NCBI GenBank assembly: GCA_946406305.1
Contig: CAMJKC010000041.1
Coordinates: 1 to 11,285, forward strand
Direction of reading: 5' to 3'
From: an uncultured Lachnospiraceae bacterium
Lineage (GTDB): Bacteria > Bacillota > Clostridia > Lachnospirales > Lachnospiraceae
Length of the DNA stretch: 11,285 nucleotides
Of this stretch, positions 1 through 4,626 are shown piece after piece. Position numbers and translations under genes: made by a program. Numbering within the stretch: the stretch's first letter is position 1; each line of letters starts with the position of its first letter. The notes under the pieces were generated by a model that was not told the DNA's origin, made no database searches, and was given only the letters and a program-made list of their open reading frames with translations.

Positions 1-2
1 TG

Positions 3-263
3 CAAGATATGGGATATGTATATTATGATTGGAATGTAACATCAGGGGACAGTGCATTAAGAATTAATGAAGGAATAATATTAAATAATGTTATTGATGG
101 TGTGAGTGCAAATAAAAATAGAAGTGTAATACTATTTCATGATACTAAAATTACAACAATAAATACAATTGATAATTTTATAAATTATGCAATAGAAAAT
201 GGATATGAATTTAAAGCTCTTAATGAGTATTCTATTATATGTCATCACCCAATAAAAAAATAA
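3..263 (+). CDS. Polysaccharide deacetylase (NodB-type), C-terminal part only
   Basis: The gene enters from beyond the left edge; the reading frame is open from the first complete codon, so the ATG at position 9 is probably internal. The visible 86 or so residues match the end of NodB-homology carbohydrate esterases, which remove N- or O-acetyl groups from cell-wall or exported polysaccharides. Seen in the sequence: the segment YYDWNVTSGDS, typical of the late part of the barrel, and VILFHD, the conserved late strand with its His-Asp pair, followed by a helix and the usual 'NGYEFKALNE' ending. The metal-binding and catalytic motifs of the N-terminal half lie outside the window, so activity cannot be judged. 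The next gene starts 15 nt downstream on the same strand, so the two are probably co-transcribed. Family assignment is fairly safe; the substrate is unknown. Confidence 0.8.
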   Translation, partial: QDMGYVYYDWNVTSGDSALRINEGIILNNVIDGVSANKNRSVILFHDTKITTINTIDNFINYAIENGYEFKALNEYSIICHHPIKK

Positions 264-278
264 AAAAAGGAGAATTAT

Positions 279-1073
279 ATGAATTTAAAAAAGATTAGAC
301 TGTTTGTTTTAATGTTACTTATGTCTTTTACAACATCTTGTGTTAGCGAAATTGATAAAGAAGATTTACTTCTTAGCATCAGAAAAAAAGGGAATATGGT
401 CGTTGCTATGGAAGGGACATGGGCACCTTGGACATATCATGATGAAAATGGTGATTTGGTTGGCTTTGATGTTGAAGTAGCAAAAGAAATTGGCAAGATA
501 TTAGGAGTAGAAGTGATATTTGTAGAAGGAGAATGGGATGGACTTCTTGAAGGGGTTAGTGCTGGTAGATATGACATAATGGTAAATGGAGTTGAAGAGA
601 CAGAAGAGAGAGGAAAAAAGTTTGATTTTTCTACTCCATATGCATATATGAAAACTGCATTGATAGTGAGAAGTGATAATAATGAAATAAAGTCATTTGA
701 AGATTTAAAGGATAAAACGACGGCTAATACAGTATCTTCAACATATGCAAGTGTAGCAGAGAAATATGGTGCAAAAGTAACTGGTGTTGATGATTTGAAT
801 CAAACTTTTGAATTACTTACAAGTGGAAGAATAGATGCCACTCTAAATGCAGAAGTAACATATTATGACTATATCAAAGAGCATAAGGAGGCTAATATAA
901 AAATAGCTGCATTGACTGAAGAGGTATCAAATGTTGTAATTCCTATGAGAAAGGGTAAAAATGTAAATAGTTTAAAAGAAGAAATAAATAAGGCAATAGA
1001 AAAGCTTAGAGAAAATGGTACTCTCTCTAGTTTATCAGAGAAATATTTTGGTGTTGATGTATCTAAAAAATAG
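279..1073 (+). CDS. Amino-acid ABC transporter substrate-binding lipoprotein (SBP family 3)
   Basis: Extracellular solute-binding protein, 264 residues, of the type that delivers polar amino acids to an ABC importer. Seen: a basic start and hydrophobic stretch (residues 4-17) ending in a lipobox-like TTSC with Cys21 as the likely lipidated residue. The family pattern follows: 'GTWAPWTYHDENGDLVGFDV' (about residues 46-65, first-lobe ligand pocket), then 'RGKKFDFSTPY', the characteristic Arg and FSTPY segment, and a second-lobe 'GRIDATLNAEVTYYDY'. An AAAGGAG-like ribosome binding site sits just upstream of the ATG. It follows the deacetylase by 15 nt and ends before a terminator, so no permease or ATPase gene follows it. 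It is therefore an orphan binding protein in this window and would need partners encoded elsewhere. Exact ligand cannot be read from sequence; cystine, glutamine and arginine binders all look like this. Confidence 0.9.
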   Translation: MNLKKIRLFVLMLLMSFTTSCVSEIDKEDLLLSIRKKGNMVVAMEGTWAPWTYHDENGDLVGFDVEVAKEIGKILGVEVIFVEGEWDGLLEGVSAGRYDIMVNGVEETEERGKKFDFSTPYAYMKTALIVRSDNNEIKSFEDLKDKTTANTVSSTYASVAEKYGAKVTGVDDLNQTFELLTSGRIDATLNAEVTYYDYIKEHKEANIKIAALTEEVSNVVIPMRKGKNVNSLKEEINKAIEKLRENGTLSSLSEKYFGVDVSKK

Positions 1074-1087
1074 ATAAAAATTACAAT

Positions 1088-1137
1088 AAAAAAGAAAAGC
1101 AATGTGCCTTTTAGGAAACAATGCTTTTCTTTTTTTA
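1088..1137. terminator. Bidirectional rho-independent terminator between convergent genes
   Basis: Perfect inverted repeat with arms 1088-1101 (AAAAAAGAAAAGCA) and 1122-1135 (TGCTTTTCTTTTTT) around a loop of about 20 nt that contains its own small CCT/AGG pairing. The A-rich left arm and T-rich right arm supply a U-run for transcripts from either direction. It serves both the substrate-binding protein gene (plus) and the symporter gene (minus, whose stop codon is at 1138-1140). Confidence 0.85.
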
Positions 1138-2526
1138 TTACATACTTATTTTTCCAAATGCTTGAAGTATAGATGCTATTAAAATAATTACGATAAGGAT
1201 AGGAGCTATATATTTAATGACTACTGTAAAGAGCGACTTCAATTTAAACTCATTACCTGAACTTTCAACTTCATGTATTATTGTTTTTGGTTTAATTATG
1301 TAACCTACAAATATACAAGTGAAGAATGCAACAATAGGCATAAGTACAGAATTGGAAATAAAATCAAATAAATCGAGGAACTGCATTCCGAGGAATGTAA
1401 TCATTGATAAAGGTCCATACCCAAGTGAAGATAAAAGACCTATAATGATGCATATTAACAAAGAGAATACAATTGACGGTGTTCTTTTTTGTTTAAATTT
1501 GTCTTGTATTATTGATATACAAGTTTCATAAAGCGATATTGAAGAAGTTAATGCAGCAAAGAATACTAAAAAGAAAAATAAAATGGCAATAAACCTTCCG
1601 GCTCTCATCCTTGTAAAAACTTGTGGAAGAATTATAAACATGAGGCTCGGACCTGCTTTTAAATTTTCTGGTGAGCCACATGCAAATACTGCAGGAATTA
1701 TGGCAAGACCTGCAAGAAATGCAATTATTGTATCAAATATTTCTATTTGCCAAACAGAAGTCTCAATGTTTATATCTTTCTTCATATATGAACCATAAGT
1801 AATCATTATTCCCATAGCAAGAGAGAGTGAATAAAAAAGTTGTGTCATAGCGGAAAGAACTGTTTTAACTGACAAATCATTTATATTTGGCATCATATAA
1901 TACTTTATTCCATCTATAGCACCAGGTAAGGTGCAACTATATATTGCTACTACAGCTACAAGTAATACAAGTGCAGGCATTAAAATTTTACTTGATCTTT
2001 CAATTCCTTTTTCTACTCCAATTGCAATAATAAATATTGTAATTCCAAGGAAGAGTAAGAACCAAATGAGTGGTTCAACAGGCGAAGAAATGAATTCTTC
2101 AAATACAGTGAGTCCTTGTTCATTTGTCATAGCAATTTGTTCTACTGGATTTGTTATATACATCCATAAAAATTTCATAACCCAACCACCTATTACAGAA
2201 TAATAAGGTGTTATTATGATAGGGACAAGGGAAGCAAGAACACCTATAAAATAGTATTCTGCCTTTAATTTGTCAAAAGCACCAATTGCACTTAATTTAG
2301 TTTTTCTACCTATAGCAATTTCTGCAACCATAAGTGAAAATCCAAATGTTAAAGCAAGTATGACATATAAAAATAGAAACATTCCGCCGCCATATTTTGC
2401 AGCACAATATGGAAATCTCCAAAGATTTCCAAGACCTACAGCAGAACCTGCGGCAGCAAGAACAAAACCTAATTTTCCAGTGAAATTACTTCTCGTTGTA
2501 GAAGTACTTGATTTTTTTTCTGACAT
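1138..2526 (-). CDS. Sodium-dependent amino-acid symporter, NSS (SLC6/LeuT) family; candidate methionine importer
   Basis: Integral membrane protein of 462 residues that should couple Na+ entry to amino-acid uptake. Seen: the TM1 signature GSAVGLGNLWRFPY at residues 27-40, including the Asn (34) that ligates sodium and the Arg (37) of the extracellular gate; the TM6 core 'SLSLAMGIMITYGSY' near 233-247; the TM8 segment 'ALTSSIS' at 325-331 that builds the second sodium site; and hydrophobic spans to the C-terminus. At 462 residues it is shorter than LeuT and fits the bacterial members with eleven rather than twelve helices. An AAGGAG site (2532-2537) lies 5 nt before the ATG. It starts 43 nt after the metK-like gene with no terminator between, so it is probably under the same SAM riboswitch. 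NSS proteins that import methionine are known (MetP of Corynebacterium glutamicum), so methionine is the best guess. That is inference from context. Confidence 0.93.
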   Translation of the reverse strand: MSEKKSSTSTTRSNFTGKLGFVLAAAGSAVGLGNLWRFPYCAAKYGGGMFLFLYVILALTFGFSLMVAEIAIGRKTKLSAIGAFDKLKAEYYFIGVLASLVPIIITPYYSVIGGWVMKFLWMYITNPVEQIAMTNEQGLTVFEEFISSPVEPLIWFLLFLGITIFIIAIGVEKGIERSSKILMPALVLLVAVVAIYSCTLPGAIDGIKYYMMPNINDLSVKTVLSAMTQLFYSLSLAMGIMITYGSYMKKDINIETSVWQIEIFDTIIAFLAGLAIIPAVFACGSPENLKAGPSLMFIILPQVFTRMRAGRFIAILFFFLVFFAALTSSISLYETCISIIQDKFKQKRTPSIVFSLLICIIIGLLSSLGYGPLSMITFLGMQFLDLFDFISNSVLMPIVAFFTCIFVGYIIKPKTIIHEVESSGNEFKLKSLFTVVIKYIAPILIVIILIASILQAFGKISM

Positions 2527-2569
2527 ATAAACTCCTTATATTTTTATAGTTAAAGTTTTAAAACAATAT

Positions 2570-3418
2570 TTATCTTATCAAACCCCACTCAGCCAATTTT
2601 TCAAAACCGCCTATATTTGTAATAAATTTTTTTGCTTCTGATACTATTGTATCATATTTAATTTTTTGATTTTTTATTAATTTTGACTCATGGTTATTTT
2701 CATAAAAATTAAACATTATTTCCTTATCGCCAATGGCACATAGGGCTGTGACTATATTATTAGTTTCATTTGCAATTATATGGCAATAAATATTTATTGA
2801 TACATCTGATTTTGATAAATCTTTACCATGTATTCCTCCGCCAGTAACTGCATCTCCAAGGTCGCTTCCGAGTTTTCTATTTGTAGCTCCAGAGTCAACA
2901 TCAAGTCCACCTGTCCAATTACCTAATGGGTTTAATGTTAAATTGTAGTTCTTATATTTATCTATTATAAAATTGTCAAGAGCATTAGATTGGCATATTA
3001 TTAAATTTGAGTTTTCTTTATCATATATATACTTACCATCTTCTTTATAGTGGTCATATATATTTTTGGCAATATTTGACAATTCTTTTTGTTCGTCAGT
3101 AGTTGGACATCCTTTAAAAATTCCATTGTCTCCACAGCTTAACTCAATTTGATTATTAGCAAGTATAGGATCTTGATTATTTTGTAGTAGATTTAATTTG
3201 ATATTTGATGTTTTTGATATTCTATCAACTATTTTTTTAATTTCATCATTATCAAATTTTACAGAAGACTCAAGTATAACATTGCATTCTCCATGACCTA
3301 TTAATACTTCACAAGCAATTTTAGGATTTTTGTCTTTTTCGTAAGATAAATCAATTATTGCACCAGCTATTCTGTCAGCAATTTTGTCAGGGTGCATAGG
3401 GTTTACTTTTTCAAACAT
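2570..3418 (-). CDS. metK: Compact S-adenosylmethionine synthetase (methionine adenosyltransferase)
   Basis: Makes S-adenosylmethionine from methionine and ATP. The start is set at the ATG 3418-3416 because a GGAGGT site (3430-3425) lies 6 nt before it. The longer frame runs back into the riboswitch and has no such site. The product has 282 residues, against roughly 380-400 for ordinary MetK. Motifs with E. coli MetK equivalents: HPDK at 9-12 (catalytic His14, Asp16, Lys17), CE at 36-37 (Glu42), Glu50 (Glu55), GDNG at 96-99 (Asp118), Asp175 with RK at 181-182 (Asp238, Arg244-Lys245), and GGGIHGKDLSKSD at 193-205 (Lys265, Lys269, Asp271). The Asp163-x-Lys165 pair is not clearly present. Missing are loops of the first and central parts and most of the C-terminal segment after 'AIG' (229-230). 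The frame is intact and the catalytic set is nearly complete, so this looks like a natural short form rather than a decayed gene. The NSS symporter follows in the same operon. Confidence 0.85.
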   Translation of the reverse strand: MFEKVNPMHPDKIADRIAGAIIDLSYEKDKNPKIACEVLIGHGECNVILESSVKFDNDEIKKIVDRISKTSNIKLNLLQNNQDPILANNQIELSCGDNGIFKGCPTTDEQKELSNIAKNIYDHYKEDGKYIYDKENSNLIICQSNALDNFIIDKYKNYNLTLNPLGNWTGGLDVDSGATNRKLGSDLGDAVTGGGIHGKDLSKSDVSINIYCHIIANETNNIVTALCAIGDKEIMFNFYENNHESKLIKNQKIKYDTIVSEAKKFITNIGGFEKLAEWGLIR

Positions 3419-3449
3419 ATTATTACCTCCAATTTTTATTTTGGGGCAT

Positions 3450-3471
3450 AAAAAATGCCCATTAGATGGGC
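3450..3471 (-). terminator. Riboswitch-controlled transcription terminator ahead of metK
   Basis: On the minus-strand RNA a 6-bp GC-rich stem GCCCAT/ATGGGC with a 3-nt loop (3471-3457) is followed by an A and then six U (3455-3450). It lies between the aptamer and the metK ribosome binding site. A competing hairpin (3481-3465) uses the 5' arm of the terminator and also the 3' strand of the aptamer's closing helix, giving the usual terminator/antiterminator switch. Confidence 0.85.
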
Positions 3472-3481
3472 TAATCCCATC
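3465..3481 (-). promoter_or_regulatory. Antiterminator hairpin of the metK leader
   Basis: In the RNA, GATGGG (3481-3476) can pair with CCCATC (3470-3465) around a 5-nt loop. The pairing occupies the strand that otherwise closes aptamer helix P1 (3480-3474) and the 5' arm of the terminator (3471-3466), so it can form only when P1 is open. A further hairpin, TGGGCAT with ATGCCCCA (about 3461-3442), would sequester the terminator's 3' arm and U-run in the same state. The expected logic is SAM bound, P1 closed, terminator formed, metK off. Confidence 0.75.
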
Positions 3482-3560
3482 ATACAAGTTTTAGCACCTA
3501 ATTTAATAGGTTGCTGGTGGGTCAAAGTGCTTGTCACTCGCCACACTCTTTATGGTATGA
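3474..3560 (-). ncRNA. SAM riboswitch aptamer of the S-box (SAM-I) clan, apparently lacking helix P4
   Basis: The leader of metK folds by eye as an S-box. P1 is ATACCAT (3558-3552) with ATGGGAT (3480-3474), one A-G mismatch. It is followed by AAAGAG, matching the J1/2 consensus. P2 is GTGG/CCAC (3544-3541, 3520-3517) plus AGTG/CACT (3538-3535, 3529-3526), with GA and TTTGA in the positions of the kink-turn. Loop 2, ACAAG (3534-3530), is perfectly complementary to CTTGT (3488-3484), the L2-J3/4 pseudoknot. P3 is ACCTA/TAGGT (3511-3507, 3500-3496) inside the conserved GCAACC...GGTGCTAA frame. Canonical SAM-I has a P4 hairpin after J3/4; here only three bases lie between the pseudoknot strand and P1. 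The placement before metK fits a SAM sensor. Whether it is best classed as SAM-I or as the SAM-I/IV variant needs a covariance-model score. Confidence 0.85.
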
Positions 3561-3563
3561 AAG

Positions 3564-3592
3564 ATTATATACCAATAAATGTAAAAAGTCAA
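3564..3592 (-). promoter_or_regulatory. Promoter of the metK-symporter operon
   Basis: On the minus strand, TTGACT (3592-3587) and TATAAT (3569-3564) are separated by exactly 17 nt, a near-consensus housekeeping sigma promoter. Transcription would begin near the A at 3558, which is the first base of riboswitch helix P1, so the promoter and the aptamer model support each other. Confidence 0.9.
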
Positions 3593-3686
3593 TAAATTTA
3601 TAAAATTGACAATATAAAATAATTAGTTAAGTATAAATATAGAGTAAAATATTTGTAGTTTTTTAAGAAATAGATAATGAAATAAA

Positions 3687-3755
3687 AGAAGTACCCTTTA
3701 TTATATTAGTTGTTGAAAAAAAATATAAAGGAGGTACTTCTCTATGAATAGAGAA
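3687..3755 (+). repeat. Two overlapping inverted repeats around a strong ribosome binding site
   Basis: Hairpin A pairs AGAAGTACC (3687-3695) with GGTACTTCT (3733-3741) and then CTTTA (3696-3700) with TAAAG (3726-3730), leaving a 2-nt bulge. The AAAGGAGGT site at 3727-3735 is entirely inside its 3' arm. Hairpin B is a perfect TTCTCTAT/ATAGAGAA (3738-3745, 3748-3755) over the following ATG, with only 2 nt between the arms so the innermost pairs must open. The two share bases 3738-3741 and cannot both form fully. This could be a regulatory leader or the remnant of a mobile-element end; the sequence does not decide. Confidence 0.6.
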
Positions 3756-3788
3756 ATATATTGCATTTATATTATTATAGTGTTATAA
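3744..3788 (+). CDS. Possible 14-codon leader peptide
   Basis: ATG at 3744 follows an AAAGGAGGT site with 8 nt spacing, the strongest ribosome binding site in the window, and runs 14 codons (MNREIYCIYIIIVL) to TAA. The peptide is short and hydrophobic at its end and no function can be assigned. Its last codons overlap the promoter of the cyclophilin gene, so it could be translated only from an upstream start. A TTGACA at 3606-3611 could serve as a -35 box, but no good -10 follows at proper spacing. It may be the remains of a lost gene rather than a working peptide. Confidence 0.3.
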   Translation: MNREIYCIYIIIVL

Positions 3789-3789
3789 T
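3761..3789 (+). promoter_or_regulatory. Promoter of the cyclophilin lipoprotein gene
   Basis: TTGCAT (3761-3766) and a perfect TATAAT (3784-3789) are 17 nt apart. Transcription would start near 3796, about 28 nt before the GTG start codon, leaving room for the AAGGAGA ribosome binding site at 3809-3815. Confidence 0.75.
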
Positions 3790-3823
3790 TCTACACAATA
3801 TATTATTTAAGGAGAGATATACA

Positions 3824-4498
3824 GTGAAAAATATATTTAAAAAATTGTTTATAGTTATTTTATGTTTATCAAGTTTTATGTTTTTTATAAGTTGCTCTAA
3901 TGGTAGTGACTCTCAAGTTGAAAATGTAGTTGAAGAGACTAATGAAGAAATTAATGAAGGACCAAAAATGAATTCTTATGTGTTAAATGATTTTTCGGAG
4001 GATGAAATTGTGAAAATAGAACTTAGTGTAAAAGATTATGGTGTTATAAAAATGGAACTTAATGCAACAAAAGCACCAAAAACAGTTGAGAATTTTATAA
4101 AACTTGTAAATAATAAGTTTTATGATGGTCTTACATTTCATCGTATCATAAGCGGTTTTATGATACAAGGAGGAGACCCAAATGGTAATGGAACTGGAGG
4201 AAGTAAAGAAAATATTGTAGGCGAATTTAGTGCAAATAATATAGAAAATGATATTAGCCATGTAAGAGGTGTTGTTTCTATGGCGAGAGCTATGGATTAT
4301 GATAGTGCAAGTTCTCAATTTTTTATATGTCATGAGGATTCTACTTTCTTAGATGGTCAGTATGCTGGATTTGGGAAGGTTACTGAAGGTATGGAAGTAG
4401 TTGATAAAATTTGTGAAAAAGTAATTCCTATAGATGATAATGGCACTGTATTAAAAGAAAATCAACCAGTTATTGAATATATTAAAGTAATATCTTAA
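3824..4498 (+). CDS. Cyclophilin-type peptidyl-prolyl cis-trans isomerase, lipoprotein
   Basis: Membrane-anchored foldase of 224 residues that should isomerise Xaa-Pro bonds in exported proteins. The GTG at 3824 is chosen as start: AAGGAGA lies 8 nt upstream, and it places a clean lipoprotein signal peptide (KNIFKK, hydrophobic stretch, then FISC with Cys24) at the N-terminus. The frame continues upstream into the promoter. Residues 25-60 are an acidic linker. The cyclophilin domain spans about 62-224 and shows FHRIISGFMIQGGDP (105-119), with catalytic Arg107, Phe112, Met113 and Gln115; SSQFFI (163-168); and DGQYAGFGKV (177-186), where the tryptophan of human cyclophilin A is not present, as in many bacterial members. 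It is monocistronic, with its own promoter and terminator, and diverges from metK. Confidence 0.93.
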   Translation: MKNIFKKLFIVILCLSSFMFFISCSNGSDSQVENVVEETNEEINEGPKMNSYVLNDFSEDEIVKIELSVKDYGVIKMELNATKAPKTVENFIKLVNNKFYDGLTFHRIISGFMIQGGDPNGNGTGGSKENIVGEFSANNIENDISHVRGVVSMARAMDYDSASSQFFICHEDSTFLDGQYAGFGKVTEGMEVVDKICEKVIPIDDNGTVLKENQPVIEYIKVIS

Positions 4499-4521
4499 AA
4501 AATTGTTACAAATGTTTTTTT

Positions 4522-4562
4522 AAAATAAATATTTTCACAAGTTGAAAATATTTATTTTTTTT
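4522..4562 (+). terminator. Strong terminator after the cyclophilin gene
   Basis: A perfect 16-bp inverted repeat (4522-4537 with 4543-4558, loop CAAGT) is followed by further T residues. The stem is almost all A-T. Its 3' arm also carries the -35 box of the next promoter, so one short sequence ends one unit and starts the next. Confidence 0.8.
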
Positions 4563-4570
4563 GTTATAAT
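4542..4570 (+). promoter_or_regulatory. Promoter of the choline operon
   Basis: TTGAAA (4542-4547) and a perfect TATAAT (4565-4570) with 17 nt spacing. The predicted start point is close to 4577, which falls at the edge of the GTTCATA motif at 4571-4577. Confidence 0.75.
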
Positions 4571-4617
4571 GTTCATAGTGAAATACAACTTTGTTGATTA
4601 TGAACATAAATTGTTCA
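4571..4617 (+). promoter_or_regulatory. Candidate operator: GTTCA-type inverted repeats
   Basis: Three related half-sites follow the -10 box. GTTCATA (4571-4577) is the inverse of TATGAAC (4599-4605), and the latter overlaps a perfect palindrome TGAACA-TAAAT-TGTTCA (4601-4617). Their position, at the start point and in the early transcript, suits a repressor. The fusion protein encoded immediately downstream carries a winged helix, so autoregulation is a natural guess, but no direct evidence links them. The palindrome could also act as an RNA hairpin near the start codon. Confidence 0.45.
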
Positions 4618-4626
4618 GTATTTTGT

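Noticed and set aside
1319..2530. Plus-strand open frames opposite the symporter gene
   Set aside because: They mirror the reverse frame of a well-supported membrane protein, have no ribosome binding sites and resemble no family.
3419..3487. A 23-residue N-terminal extension of the MetK frame
   Set aside because: It is encoded by the riboswitch terminator and antiterminator region, has no ribosome binding site, and a GGAGGT lies 6 nt before the ATG at 3418, where the MetK similarity begins.
3506..3516. Shared 11-mer AATAGGTTGCT here and near 10023, as a possible mobile-element end
   Set aside because: Here it falls in conserved riboswitch sequence (minus strand AGCAACCTATT); the match does not extend and is best explained by chance.
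3480..3560. Pairing of TCATAC (3560-3555) with GTATGA (3485-3480) as aptamer helix P1
   Set aside because: It is six perfect pairs, but its 5' strand starts before the likely transcription start and its 3' strand collides with the pseudoknot. The ATACCAT/ATGGGAT pairing fits both and the J1/2 consensus.
3761..3823. Upstream TTG start for the cyclophilin gene
   Set aside because: This stretch holds the -35 and -10 boxes, and the GTG at 3824 has a good ribosome binding site and begins a lipoprotein signal peptide.
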